A stretch of 64,000 nt of DNA from Jannaschia faecimaris (GCF_900107415.1 NZ_FNPX01000008.1:1-64000); one strand, 5' to 3'. Shown: positions 1 to 9,652, counted from the stretch's first letter. Numbers and translations: made by a program. The notes: generated from the sequence alone by a model not told the origin.

Positions 1-198
1 GAACAGCACCTTCATCGTCAGGCATGTCTGGATGGCGGTATCGCTGTAGGTTTGCTGTCGGCCGCGTTTGCCGGTCGGCGCAGCATCCCAGATCACCTCT
101 GGGTCAAACCAGATCGTCAGCGAGCCTCGGCGCTTGAGCGCTTCATCATAGGCCGGCCAGTTCCTGGTCTTGTAGGTTGGGGGCGTAGGTCTGCTCAT
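1..198 (-). CDS. IS5-family transposase, N-terminal part
   Basis: Sixty-six codons from an ATG at 198 run off the left edge. The translation contains YKTRNWPAYDEALKRRGSL, followed by WFDPEVIW and a YSDTAIQTCLTMKVLF stretch, the usual start of IS5-type DDE transposases. The DDE catalytic residues would lie beyond the window, so activity cannot be judged. The gene reads inward from the inverted repeat at 246-261, as expected for the family. Confidence 0.85.
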   Translation of the reverse strand, partial: MSRPTPPTYKTRNWPAYDEALKRRGSLTIWFDPEVIWDAAPTGKRGRQQTYSDTAIQTCLTMKVLF

Positions 199-261
199 GC
201 ACCCCAGCGACCATGCTGGATTCACGACATGAATCCCTCACCAGGTTTGTGCAACAGAGCC
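1..261 (-). mobile_element. End of an IS5-family insertion sequence, truncated by the window edge
   Basis: The element runs off the left edge. Its right end is marked by the terminal sequence tttgtgcaacagagcc at 246-261; read outward-in this is ggctctgttgcacaaa, an inverted-repeat end usual for IS5-group elements of alphaproteobacteria. The transposase reading frame starts just inside this end on the minus strand. The flank at 262 continues an unrelated transposase frame, so the element appears to have landed in an older IS. The other end and the target duplication lie outside the window. Confidence 0.75.
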
Positions 262-467
262 ACGCGACGGTGAAGCGATACCATTACGACAGCCATGATC
301 AGCTCCGAACGCACGTCGGCGACTTCAGCACGGCTTACAACTTCGCACGCCGATTGAAGACCCTCGGCGGCCTCACACCCTACGAATACATCTGCAAAAT
401 CTGGACTTCAGAGCCAGATCGATTCATCTTAAATCCGACCCACCAGATGCCGGGACTGAACACCTAG
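262..467 (+). pseudogene. C-terminal remnant of an integrase-type (IS481/IS3-like) transposase
   Basis: Downstream of the IS5 end the plus strand reads ATVKRYHYDSHDQLRTHV, then FARRLKTLGGLTPYEYICK and an end in HQMPGLNT with a stop at 465-467. This is the C-terminal end of the rve-integrase transposases common in Rhodobacteraceae. The catalytic core is missing because the IS5 element sits at the break point. An apparent ATG at 213 lies inside the IS5 end and is not a real start. Confidence 0.75.
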
Positions 468-539
468 GCATTCCCTGTCCGTCGTCAGGGATCTTGGGCC
501 AGTGGGCTGCCCGATCTAAGAGAGGGTCTGGCTTATCTT

Positions 540-755
540 GTTGTTCGGATTGTGCGACGGCTTTGCGGTGAAGCAAGCGCCGGCTTTCGATGGTCTTTCG
601 TTTGATCCTTTCTTGTTGTCTCAGGATATTTTCACCGCGCCCGCAGTAGACCGCGCCCGCAGTAGACATCGGCAGGTGTGAGGTTTTGCAGGCTCTCGTG
701 ATAGCGCCGGCGGTGGAAAGCTCGACGACGGACACGAGCGGCGAAAACGTAGTCA
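540..755 (-). pseudogene. C-terminal remnant of an IS3-family transposase, frameshifted
   Basis: On the minus strand one frame gives RRRYHESLQNLTPADVYCGRG, and a second frame continues with YCGRGENILRQQERIKRKTI and RRLLHRK. Together they match the last part of IS3-type transposases (YHESL..LTPADVY, then ERIKRKT). The frame change falls exactly on a 16-bp tandem duplication at 634-665; removing one copy would restore a single frame. Nothing of the upstream catalytic part is recognisable, so this is a decayed fragment. Confidence 0.65.
634..665. repeat. 16-bp perfect tandem duplication
   Basis: The unit accgcgcccgcagtag occurs twice in direct succession (634-649 and 650-665). Because 16 is not a multiple of 3 it shifts the frame of the IS3-type transposase remnant. 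It looks like a slippage or short duplication lesion. Confidence 0.9.
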
Positions 756-848
756 AACCTGTTCAAATATAGTGCATTCGGACAACGCGCCGTCGCTCTG
801 ATCGCCGTCCGGTTGATGTCTGGGAGGCGCACTCTATCGTCAATCGCC

Positions 849-3053
849 ATGAAACAGACTGAAAAATCTACCTCAGGTGCGAACAAGCACACGTTACGCT
901 TACTTCTTAACGGAACGACGCAAGACCCATTCTCGGTTCTTGGCCCCCACGACATGGATGGCGAGCGTCATGTCACCGCTCTGATGCCCGGAGCCAAGGA
1001 AGTGGCGGCGCAATTGAAAGTCGACGGGTCGGAGCGCGAATTGCATGCGATCGCACCCGACGAAGGATTGTTCTCGGGCCCTGTCCCTGGCGATGCGCTC
1101 TACAGGTTGCGCGCAAAATCGTCGGATGGCGAGACTTGGACGATCGAGGACCCTTATCGCTTCGGCGCTGTGCTGGGGGAACTGGACGAATACCTGCTGG
1201 GTGAAGGCAAGCACTACAATCTCTGGAACGTCTTAGGAGCGCACGTGATGACGCACGAGGGGATGGAGGGTACGCACTTTGCCGTCTGGGCCCCCAACGC
1301 AAGGCGCGTCTCGGTCGTGGGCACCTTCAATCTCTGGGATGGCCGAAGGCACCTGATGCGCAAGCTGGGGGCGATCGGTGTGTGGGAGATCTTCGTGCCC
1401 GGCGTCGGCGAAGGCACGGCCTACAAGTTTGAAATCGTCAATGCGCACGGACAACTTGAACCACTGAAGGCCGACCCCGTTGGGTTCGGGTCTCAACATC
1501 CGCCTGAAAACGCCTCTCTTGTGCGAGATATCAAAGGGTACGGCTGGTCAGACGCCGATTGGATGCAGTCGCGCGCAGAACACAACGCCCGCACCTCACC
1601 GATTTCCATCTACGAGGTTCACCTTGCGTCGTGGCGACGCAAGGCTGGGGACCGGGCGATATCATACAAGGAAGCGGCACAGGAGCTTGTCGATTATGCC
1701 GCCGACATGGGGTTTACGCATATCGAGCTGATGCCGATCAGCGAGTATCCCTTTGATGGGTCGTGGGGATATCAGCCCGTAGGCCTGTTCGCGCCAACTG
1801 TCCGCCATGGGCCACCGCATGAATTCAGGGATCTGATTGAGGCAGCTCACCAAAAAGGTCTGGGTGTCCTGTTGGACTGGGTTCCGGGGCACTTCCCGAC
1901 CGACCCGCACGGTTTGGGTCAATTCGACGGGACGGCGGTTTATGAACACGGCGATCCGCGTGAGGGGTTCCACCAAGACTGGAACACGATGATCTTCAAT
2001 TACGGTCGGGTGGAAGTGAAAAATTACCTGGTCTCGAACGCGCTCTACTGGCTTGAAGAATATCACGTCGATGGTCTGCGGGTCGATGCAGTCGCGTCGA
2101 TGCTTTACCGCGATTACTCGCGCAAGGACGGCGAATGGGTTCCCAACAAGGACGGTGGCCGCGAGAACTACGAAGCCATCGCGATGATGCAGGAGATGAA
2201 CACGGCCGCGTATGGCGCGCATCCCGGCATCATGACAGTCGCCGAAGAAAGCACGGCCTATCCGGGCGTTTCGGCACCGGTCGATCAAAACGGACTCGGC
2301 TTCGGGTTCAAATGGAACATGGGCTGGATGAACGATACCCTCGAATACATGAAGCAAGATCCGGTACATCGGCAATATCACCACAACCAGATGACGTTCG
2401 GGATGACCTACGCGTTCTCGGAGAACTTCATATTACCGATCAGCCACGATGAGGTTGTTCACGGCAAGGGATCAATGCTTGGCAAGATGCCCGGCAGTAC
2501 GGACGAGAAATTTGCCAACCTGCGCGCCTATTATGGCTTCATGTGGGGGCAGCCCGGAAAAAAGCTTCTTTTCATGGGGCAAGAATTCGCGCAGTCGAGC
2601 GAATGGGATCACGACTCCCAGCTGGATTGGGCCGCAGTGGAAGATCCGCGTCACGGCGGAATCCAGCGGCTCGTGCGTGATCTCAATACGCTCTACCGCG
2701 GCGTCCCATCGCTGCATGCGCTGGATTTCGACCCTGATGGGTTCCAGTGGATCGAGGCGGACGACGCCGAACGCTCGGTCTTTGCATGGTTGCGCCGGGC
2801 CGGAGCGGACGCGCCCAATGTCGTCGTAGTCAGCAACATGACCCCGATCGAGCGGCCAAATTACCGGATCGGCTTGCCCTTCGCCGGCAAATGGCGCGAG
2901 GCGCTGAACACAGACGCCGATATCTATGGCGGCGGTGGTCGTGGCAACATGGGCTCGGTCGAGGCCGTCAAAACGCCAAGCCACGGACAGGCTGCAAGTG
3001 CCGATATCTATCTTCCGCCAATGTCGACAGTCTTCCTCGTCCAAGACCGTTGA
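849..3053 (+). CDS. glgB: 1,4-alpha-glucan (glycogen) branching enzyme GlgB
   Basis: This enzyme makes alpha-1,6 branches in glycogen in the cytoplasm. The 734-residue product has the usual order: N-terminal beta domain, CBM48, then the GH13 barrel. Catalytic residues fit the E. coli enzyme with a constant offset of 8: nucleophile Asp413 in GLRVDAVAS, acid Glu466 in VAEEST, and Asp534 in ISHDEVVHGKG. The late signature FPGKKLLFMG is present as QPGKKLLFMGQEFAQ. I chose the ATG at 849; in-frame ATGs at 813 and 816 would add 12 or 11 residues and have no better ribosome site. No glgC, glgA or glgX lies nearby, so glgB is detached from a normal glycogen operon. The only partner is the GH13-like gene downstream, after a 74-base gap holding a strong hairpin. 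Confidence 0.96.
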   Translation: MKQTEKSTSGANKHTLRLLLNGTTQDPFSVLGPHDMDGERHVTALMPGAKEVAAQLKVDGSERELHAIAPDEGLFSGPVPGDALYRLRAKSSDGETWTIEDPYRFGAVLGELDEYLLGEGKHYNLWNVLGAHVMTHEGMEGTHFAVWAPNARRVSVVGTFNLWDGRRHLMRKLGAIGVWEIFVPGVGEGTAYKFEIVNAHGQLEPLKADPVGFGSQHPPENASLVRDIKGYGWSDADWMQSRAEHNARTSPISIYEVHLASWRRKAGDRAISYKEAAQELVDYAADMGFTHIELMPISEYPFDGSWGYQPVGLFAPTVRHGPPHEFRDLIEAAHQKGLGVLLDWVPGHFPTDPHGLGQFDGTAVYEHGDPREGFHQDWNTMIFNYGRVEVKNYLVSNALYWLEEYHVDGLRVDAVASMLYRDYSRKDGEWVPNKDGGRENYEAIAMMQEMNTAAYGAHPGIMTVAEESTAYPGVSAPVDQNGLGFGFKWNMGWMNDTLEYMKQDPVHRQYHHNQMTFGMTYAFSENFILPISHDEVVHGKGSMLGKMPGSTDEKFANLRAYYGFMWGQPGKKLLFMGQEFAQSSEWDHDSQLDWAAVEDPRHGGIQRLVRDLNTLYRGVPSLHALDFDPDGFQWIEADDAERSVFAWLRRAGADAPNVVVVSNMTPIERPNYRIGLPFAGKWREALNTDADIYGGGGRGNMGSVEAVKTPSHGQAASADIYLPPMSTVFLVQDR

Positions 3054-3073
3054 TCTCCGATTGGCTCCTTCCC

Positions 3074-3102
3074 CCGGACAGCACCGCAAACGTGCTGTCC
3101 GG
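3074..3102 (+). promoter_or_regulatory. Perfect intercistronic hairpin between glgB and the GH13-like gene
   Basis: ccggacagcac at 3074-3084 pairs perfectly with gtgctgtccgg at 3092-3102 around a 7-base loop. The A-rich tract that follows is not a U-tract, so this is not a canonical Rho-independent terminator. It ends 15 bases before the ribosome site of the next gene. An attenuator, a processing or stabilising element, or an operator are all possible. Confidence 0.6.
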
Positions 3103-3127
3103 CCAATAAAAAATGCAAGGCGATGAC

Positions 3128-5494
3128 ATGCCATTGAAAGACCTATTGAACTTCGACGAAACCACAGCGAGAGCGCAAGCCGAGGCCGCGCGAGCAGCCC
3201 ATTCGTCGGCGGAAACAACTTTTGAAGCGGAGATGAAGATCGCGGAGGGTCTTGGGGGACAGGTCGATGGCGATACGGCGACCTTCGGGTTCTGGACGCC
3301 GGAACTGCTTGATGAGCGGGTGCCGCAGGGGGACATCTTTCTTGAGGTTTTGTCACCGGTCACGCCGCTGGATCTGACACGCGCGCATCAGGATATTTCG
3401 TTTGAACGGGCTTGGATCCCGGTGATCCGAGAGGGCGCGCATTGCTTCACCGCCGTCACCGGAATGGAGGCAGGAACGCGCGACAAGATGGGTGACTTCT
3501 ACGCGCTCGCATGGCGGGATGCGAAGGACAAATGGCATCGAATACTGGACCCGCTGGCGATGTCGCTGCCCTTTGGCGCAATGGCACCGGCAGAGCTGTA
3601 CGATGTTCAGGCCATGCAGGCCGCACGTACCGACCGCGCCTATTTCGAGGCGCTCAGAGGCAAGGCCCCGCACAAGTTTGGTCCCCCGGTCAACATCCTG
3701 CAAATCCATGTCCCCACTGCAACGGCGGGGGGCACGCTGGCCAGCCTGACGCGTCACTACCAGCGGATTTCAGACCGCGTTGCGCGTGATCTGCCGCTTG
3801 AACCGGCGGATCAGCTTTTCGTTGGCTACGATGCTGTGCAGCTTCTGCCGGTCGAACCGACGACAGTCTACGAGACCGGGCCTGATTTCTGGTGCGAAAG
3901 CGACGCCAACAACGAGTCTGTCAATGTCTCTATCCTCAGGCCGGATACGACAAATTGGGGCTACGATGTCGTGATTTCGGGGACATCGACCGTAAACCCG
4001 GTGCTGTTGGAAACCGGTCGACCCGATGAACTGGTGGACCTGGCTGCAGTCCTGCACAATTTTGCGTCCAAACCGAAGAAGTTGATTTTCGACGTGGTCT
4101 TCGGACACGCCGACAATCAGGGGCTGCGCGCCCTGAACAGCCATTTCTTCGCGGGTCCGAACATGTACGGGCAAAACCTCGACTACCAGAACCCGGCGGT
4201 TCGGGCGATCCTGCTGGAAATGCAGCGCCGCAAGGTGAACTTCGGGGCCGACGCTGTCCGTGTGGATGGCGCGCAGGACTTCAAATGGTGGGACAGCGCC
4301 AAACAGGAATTGCGCCACGACGACCAGTATCTGCAATCGATGGCGGACATCGTGCAGAACGTCGCTGATACGCAATACCGGCCCTGGTTCATCTTCGAAG
4401 ACGGCCGGCCCTGGCCGGATGAAGACTGGGAGCTCAGCTCAACCTACCGCGCTGTCGTCGAGGCCCAGCGCGACGATGACGTGTTTCAATGGGGGCCGCT
4501 GACATTCGCGCATAATACGCCGTTTCTTTATACGTTCTGGCTGTCCAAGTTTTGGCGTATCCGCGAAATCGTGGACAATGGTGCCAATTGGATTTCGGGA
4601 ACATCGAACCACGACACATTGCGACGCGGCACGCAGGTCAGCCCCAAGATGAACGTGAATACCCGTTTGGGACGAACCCGGATGGAGATCCTTGACAAAG
4701 CCTATGACAATCCGGCGGTGCACGTCCTGACGTACGTGGCATTGCCCGGCGTTCCGATGGATTTCCTTAACGCCATGGCGCGGGGGTCTTGGGGTTTCAT
4801 CCGAAATCAGGACGATGAATACGGGGTCAAGGTCGTCGCCGAAGAAGCCATCAGCCTCAAATGGCAGGTCGACGAGTACAGCTACCTTGTCCCCGCGAAT
4901 TTTCGCCGCCTGAAGGAATTGGGGTACGAAACACGCGAAGATCTGGTGCGCTTCATGGACTTTCTGCCCGCTCTCGTGGATGTCACCGAATACGATCTGG
5001 ATGAGATCGTGCGTCTGCTGAGCATTGCGGAACCGCCGCTTGCCGGGCCGGAATTCACGGTCGCCAGCCTAAAGCGGATCGCGCAGGCATGGATGAATGA
5101 TATGCATGAATACTGCAATATCGCGAATGCCCTATCGACGCTTGATCGGGCACAGGTAGACTTTTGCCTTGCCGCGCGGAACTTTCGGCATGCCCGCCCC
5201 TGGCTCCGCGACAATTATGGGCCGAAGGACCGGTTCGACTATATCCACCCCATCAATGGACGCACGGTCGTTACATCGTTGCGTCACGGCCCCGACGGCG
5301 AGCAGGTCTTTTCAGTAGCTCACCTTGAGGGCAAGCCGACCGAAGAAATGGAGCCGCTCTCTCTGCCGGTGCCCGGAATCGAGGGCACGGGCTGGAAGCT
5401 TGCCCTGCGCACCCCTTCGATTGGCGACGAGTATGTAGGCGGGCCCATTGTGCTCAAAGACTCGATGGCACTCGTCTATGTCCGCTCGGGCTGA
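3128..5494 (+). CDS. GH13-like glycoside hydrolase, resembling glucosylglycerol hydrolase (GghA)
   Basis: A 788-residue alpha-amylase-superfamily protein. The three GH13 catalytic positions are visible: Asp380 in ADAVRVDGAQDFKWW, Glu424 in WFIFEDGRPWP, and Asp496 in SGTSNHDTLRRG. The overall layout, with NFGADAVRVDGAQ and a long alpha-helical C-terminal part (MHEYCNIANALSTLD), recalls cyanobacterial glucosylglycerol hydrolase, which releases glucose and glycerol from a compatible solute. That substrate is inferred, not shown. The start at 3128 has AAGG seven bases upstream; an ATG at 3113 would add five residues with no ribosome site. It follows glgB in the same direction and may be co-transcribed. 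No glucosylglycerol synthase is in the window, so degradation of imported or stored alpha-glucoside is the simplest role. Confidence 0.75.
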   Translation: MPLKDLLNFDETTARAQAEAARAAHSSAETTFEAEMKIAEGLGGQVDGDTATFGFWTPELLDERVPQGDIFLEVLSPVTPLDLTRAHQDISFERAWIPVIREGAHCFTAVTGMEAGTRDKMGDFYALAWRDAKDKWHRILDPLAMSLPFGAMAPAELYDVQAMQAARTDRAYFEALRGKAPHKFGPPVNILQIHVPTATAGGTLASLTRHYQRISDRVARDLPLEPADQLFVGYDAVQLLPVEPTTVYETGPDFWCESDANNESVNVSILRPDTTNWGYDVVISGTSTVNPVLLETGRPDELVDLAAVLHNFASKPKKLIFDVVFGHADNQGLRALNSHFFAGPNMYGQNLDYQNPAVRAILLEMQRRKVNFGADAVRVDGAQDFKWWDSAKQELRHDDQYLQSMADIVQNVADTQYRPWFIFEDGRPWPDEDWELSSTYRAVVEAQRDDDVFQWGPLTFAHNTPFLYTFWLSKFWRIREIVDNGANWISGTSNHDTLRRGTQVSPKMNVNTRLGRTRMEILDKAYDNPAVHVLTYVALPGVPMDFLNAMARGSWGFIRNQDDEYGVKVVAEEAISLKWQVDEYSYLVPANFRRLKELGYETREDLVRFMDFLPALVDVTEYDLDEIVRLLSIAEPPLAGPEFTVASLKRIAQAWMNDMHEYCNIANALSTLDRAQVDFCLAARNFRHARPWLRDNYGPKDRFDYIHPINGRTVVTSLRHGPDGEQVFSVAHLEGKPTEEMEPLSLPVPGIEGTGWKLALRTPSIGDEYVGGPIVLKDSMALVYVRSG

Positions 5495-5563
5495 CCTGTC
5501 GGATCGACCACAGGGGCACAAGCGGTTTGACGCCAGTCGCTGACCTGCCAGACACCGGCGCGG

Positions 5564-5896
5564 ATGATCGATGGTGGTTATGCCGTCGGTGCCACGCACC
5601 AACCCTTCGACCGCATGCCGTTTGCAGTGCGACGAGAGGCTGGCGTGGAAAGCGCCTTCAGATCAGACCCGCTGGAGATTGCAGGTCTTCTTCAAGCAGC
5701 TGAAAGCATCGCCTTCACCGGTGCGGGCACAAGTGGTCACATCTTGCTTGGAACGCCGGAGAGGTTCGGCGTGGCGGATGCAATTAATTCCAAGAGCAGA
5801 TTTATTTTCCGCGGTGTCCCCGTGCAATTAGTCGTTGCGGGCGAGGCCAACCTTGTAATCGCATCCCTAGCCACGGTTCTGGCAACGCTGGCATAA
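5564..5896 (+). pseudogene. Fragment of a SIS-domain sugar-phosphate protein (MurQ/AgaS-like)
   Basis: The frame reads SIAFTGAGTSG, then GVADAINSKSRFIFRGVPV and QLVVAGEANLV. The GAGTSG loop followed some 30 residues later by a (V/A)AGGE-like turn resembles the sugar-phosphate site of SIS proteins such as MurQ or AgaS. Only about 110 residues are present against roughly 300 for the family, the second GG of the turn is lost, and the frame stops where the rest of the domain should begin. I read it as a decayed piece; the exact family is uncertain. Confidence 0.4.
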
Positions 5897-7707
5897 TTTC
5901 AGCCGCCGTATTCCCCGATGAATTAGAAAAACATATCGACATGTCGATTTTTCCAAACAGCTCGCCGCGGATAGTATCGTATCGTTCCTGATAGGAAGTG
6001 AATTGCGCACCGAACTCGCTGAGGAGGGAATTTCAAGGTTTAAATTGACATGTACGCTGACTGACAGACTGGCGAACCGGGTGCCCATTTACGTGTCTGC
6101 TCGGTACGCGCGGTGTTACTTGATCCAACATCTGATCTCGCCGTCGCAGCGACAGTCCGCAATGACGGGCCGCACCGCAGCACTGGGGAGTAACACCGGA
6201 TGTCTCCTTTGAGCCAGAAGCGCCAGTTGCGCGGATCTTTCCAAAGGTATGGAAAGTTCCGCACAGCAGATAAGCATCTAGGCGACCCTGGTGTCCTTTG
6301 CAGAAAACGGCAGATTAGGCTCAGGACTCATAACCAGAAGATCACGGTTGCCGCCAGGGCAATGGCTGAGAGAAACACAGTCGGAAAGCCGTCCATCGTG
6401 CCGGAAGCAGCTCATGCGCCGCGCGCGTCAATGAACGGAAATTTGGGCGTACTCCGGTCATTCTCTGCACTTGGCCCGAAGGTCCGACATGGGCCGTTCG
6501 CCGCAGCCGACACCAAGGGCGGGAGGCGGACGCATTCTGCAACCAGCAGCTTCTTATGTCGCAGCGCTAAGGGCGTGGACAGCCTGGGACGATCGTCAAC
6601 GATAAACTAAAACCTCAATATGCGACGCTGTATGAAATTAGTCCCGTCGCTCGGCAAGAGACGGGCCGCCGGACGAATGAAAGGGTGGAGAATTCACACC
6701 CCCCGTTTCGACGACGATTGCTGGCAGTGCTTCGGTTCCGGCGTATGCGAAACCTGCAGAAGTTCGCCTCCCTCAAAAACAAGTTCACTCAGGTCCGCAG
6801 TCTCACCAGACGAAGTATCTTCAAGCTAAACCACGACGCCGCTCTTTCCGAGTGGCGCGGCCTCTGCGCAGGATAATAGTCAGGTCTCTACCCTCTCCCG
6901 TAGACCGCCTCAAATTTATCTGAAAGCTCGACACAAACGCTGAAGGTAGACAAGCGCCGACGGGTGAGCGATCACCTCGCCAAGTTCGCGCATCATGGCG
7001 ACACTGCAACAGACCAGTTCGTGCAAAAACTCAAACAGAACGCGTCTGATGCCGTCTTGATGGTGCCGGAGTCTGAAGGGCCGATGAACAGTACATTGTA
7101 TTACAAAACTTGTGAATGTGATTCACGGATACGCCCCTCACGCCTGAATTGCATTTTACACCTGACTGGCGGGTTCAGTTATTGTAACCCATCTATCGGC
7201 TTGGCAACGCGAGATGGAAGTATCGCTCGAACAGCTAGTGACATCGATACATGTGTACATGTGAGATCGGAACGATCGACCGCCAATCAGAAAATGCGTC
7301 CGGTTACGTAGAAATCGATTCTTTCAAAGCAGCTGTATTGGCAAGCAACGGAGCAGCGCTTACGGCCTAAACCAACCCTGCTAAGGAGTCGCGACAAACA
7401 CCATGCGGCGCATGGCTCCGGGTGATTATCCGCACCTCGAAGTCCCGCCTTCTTGACTTGGTGAGACCTGCATGAGACATAAGGAACCCTGCAAAACCGA
7501 CGCCGCTGACTTGCTTGGCATGCGTCAGGGACCAGAGGCGTCCGTCACGCAGATCAAGGACCGGCATCCTTCGGCCTCGCCCGCACCCGTGTCGGCTTCG
7601 GCACGAGCCTTGCATATTTACTGATTGCTATTCCTAAAACAGCGCGTACACTAAAGCATTAGTTATGGTGCAAAGTCTACAAGACCCGTATTTCAAGTGA
7701 GTTAGTT
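5897..7707. other. About 1.8 kb with no convincing gene
   Basis: The stretch is visibly more AT-rich and patchier than its surroundings. Short open frames at 6200-6610 and 6964-7311 show no family features, no good ribosome sites and no codon bias like the neighbours. The last 90 bases (about 7616-7707) are AT-rich and probably hold the promoter of the autotransporter gene. I see no RNA gene. Confidence 0.5.
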
Positions 7708-9078
7708 ATGTGTAAGCGAGTTTCTTCTGGCCTCACGTATGCCGTGTTGATGGCAGCAACGATGGCCCTTGGGGGTGAAGCCCAAGCGCAAAATTTCACA
7801 ATAAGCGGCACTGTCAGTCAAGCAGAGACAATTGCGAACGGATCGGCTTTTGTTTCCAATGACTTTCCCACCGACCGATTTCAGATCACCATTGTCGATG
7901 CAGCGAACCTTTCATTAACGTTAAATTCGGCAAACTTTGCGTCACTGTTTCCAACTCGAGCTCATATCGGGATCAGGTCGGAGGCAGAAAGCACGGCAGG
8001 AACAATCTTCCCGGCTCTTCCCATTTACGGGGTGAGTTCGGATGCATCCGGGCTGCTTTGGCCGAAAACGCGAGACCTGTCTGGGCTTTTTGCAAATGGT
8101 AACTACGAGCTATTTTTCGCGTCGGACTATGAGTCTGTTGATGGGGGACCGTACAGCTTCACCGTGAACGGTGCTATCCTTGGATGGCCTCCAGCCGTTG
8201 CCGCGCAACTCTCGGCCCTGTCTCAAGGCAGCGCCAGTCTTTCGCGCGGTATTGTGATCATGGCTGGCGAAGTTGCGGCAACGAAGGCAAATGACGGCCT
8301 GTCCACCGGCACCTCCACAACGACCGCATCTTCGCGCGGGACGGACCCCACCGCCATAAACACATGGGTCAAGTTCACCGGCTTCGTCGTAAACGGTAAC
8401 GACTTGCGCCAGACCGCGACCGGCTTTCAGTTGGGCGGCGACATGCATGTCATGTCGAACCTTGCCCTTGGTTTGTCCATTGGCCACAGCGAGGTCAATT
8501 CCAATGCAGGCGGTTTCGACCTGTCGGGCGACCTGACGTTCATACAGCCCTACTTAGCCTACGTGAACGGCCCCATGCGGGCGGAAGCTTCCCTGATCTA
8601 CGGGCGCGGCGATTTCGAACAGGTCTCTCTGGGTGGCACGGGCACCGCGGACACGACGCTTGTCGCCGCAACACTATCAGGTGCCTATGACTACGTGCTG
8701 GCCGAAGGGCACACCCTGTCGCCGATGGCATCGCTTTCGTACGGCAAGGAAGAGAGCAAAGGCACCGGTGGCACGCTGGCCGGGGCGGGAACGGAGACGA
8801 CTACCTTTGGGCGCGCGTCGATCGGCGCACGCTACACGAGGGCCTTTGACATCGGTACCGCCTTCGTGGGCGCGCATGCCGACTATGACTACAGCAACGG
8901 CGACGCCAATTTGATCGCCGGCTTCGATGACGATACCGGTCTGGCCGGTCGGGTCGAGCTTGGCGTCAACGCGGCGATCACCGACCGCCTGAACCTGCGG
9001 ACCAACATGTCGGTCGGTGGCCTGGGCACGTCGACCAAGGACGTCGCCGCAGGCCTGACGCTCAGCATGAGCTTCTAG
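7708..9078 (+). CDS. Autotransporter-type outer-membrane protein (type Va)
   Basis: The 456-residue protein begins with a signal peptide ending near AQAQN (cleavage around residue 28). A small passenger of about 150 residues follows, rich in Ser, Thr and Ala with beta-type spacing. A helical linker (about 165-205) leads into a C-terminal beta-barrel from about residue 215, with alternating strands such as GFQLGGDMHVMSNLALGLSIG and a final SLSMSF; the terminal Phe is typical of barrels handled by the Bam complex. The passenger is short, and no protease or adhesin family is recognisable, so the exported activity is unknown. Upstream is gene-poor AT-rich DNA; a clear terminator follows at 9106. 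The gene stands alone and probably belongs to an accessory island. Confidence 0.8.
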   Translation: MCKRVSSGLTYAVLMAATMALGGEAQAQNFTISGTVSQAETIANGSAFVSNDFPTDRFQITIVDAANLSLTLNSANFASLFPTRAHIGIRSEAESTAGTIFPALPIYGVSSDASGLLWPKTRDLSGLFANGNYELFFASDYESVDGGPYSFTVNGAILGWPPAVAAQLSALSQGSASLSRGIVIMAGEVAATKANDGLSTGTSTTTASSRGTDPTAINTWVKFTGFVVNGNDLRQTATGFQLGGDMHVMSNLALGLSIGHSEVNSNAGGFDLSGDLTFIQPYLAYVNGPMRAEASLIYGRGDFEQVSLGGTGTADTTLVAATLSGAYDYVLAEGHTLSPMASLSYGKEESKGTGGTLAGAGTETTTFGRASIGARYTRAFDIGTAFVGAHADYDYSNGDANLIAGFDDDTGLAGRVELGVNAAITDRLNLRTNMSVGGLGTSTKDVAAGLTLSMSF

Positions 9079-9105
9079 GACCCCAGCCTCAGGGCTGTAT
9101 CTACC

Positions 9106-9139
9106 AAAGGACGCGCCTGTTCCGGGTACGTCCTTTTTT
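9106..9139 (+). terminator. Rho-independent terminator of the autotransporter gene
   Basis: aaaggacg at 9106-9113 pairs with cgtccttt at 9129-9136 and runs into a T-tract to 9139. It lies 28 bases after the stop codon. Confidence 0.8.
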
Positions 9140-9282
9140 CATACCGGCACCTCGCCAGTTTGACGCCCGGCGATAACCTTTGTGACGATGTTGGGCGGCG
9201 CGGCGCACGATAAACTTAAAGATGGCTCTTTGATTGTCACGTTCCGCCCAACAAGGACGCTGTGCAAAGACCCGCGCCCTAA

Positions 9283-9555
9283 GCAGTCCGCGCCAACCGT
9301 GACATTGCCATCTCCGCCCCCGATTCAGCGGAGCTGCCCCAAGATGCACTCCCCTCGCAGGTCTCTCGATCAATCTATGCTAAGGACGCCGATTCGGTCT
9401 TCTTTGGGCACTATTGGCTGAGTGGTGAGCCGGAGCGGCAGTCACACAATACGCTCTGTCTCGACTATTTGGCTGGCCAGGACGGCCCACTGTTCGCATA
9501 TCGCTTCTCCGAGCCTGCGGAGCCGATAAATTTCGCGACCCTCGTGATCGATTGA
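9283..9555 (+). pseudogene. C-terminal remnant of a metallophosphoesterase
   Basis: An open frame without a usable start ends at a TGA at 9553-9555. It contains SVFFGHYWLSGEP, then CLDYLAGQDGPLFAYRFS, which matches the last part of calcineurin-like phosphoesterases (GHxW metal-binding histidine followed by a CxDYS-type strand). All upstream metal-binding motifs are missing and a stop at 9280-9282 precedes the frame. It is a truncated relic. Confidence 0.55.
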
Positions 9556-9652
9556 TCGAAGGAACATCTGGGTACCTGTCAACGACCAGTACCTAATCTT
9601 ATGCGGGACAAGAGGAACCTGATCCAGGTCGCCCGGTGTCAGAAGACGAAGG

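Noticed and set aside
6200..6610. 136-codon frame considered as a gene
   Set aside because: Basic, Arg/Ser-rich translation without domain, poor ribosome site and composition unlike neighbours; likely non-coding.
7249..7262. acatgtgtacatgt considered as a LuxR-type operator
   Set aside because: It is two small palindromes rather than one 20-bp site, and no gene within 400 bases fits such control.
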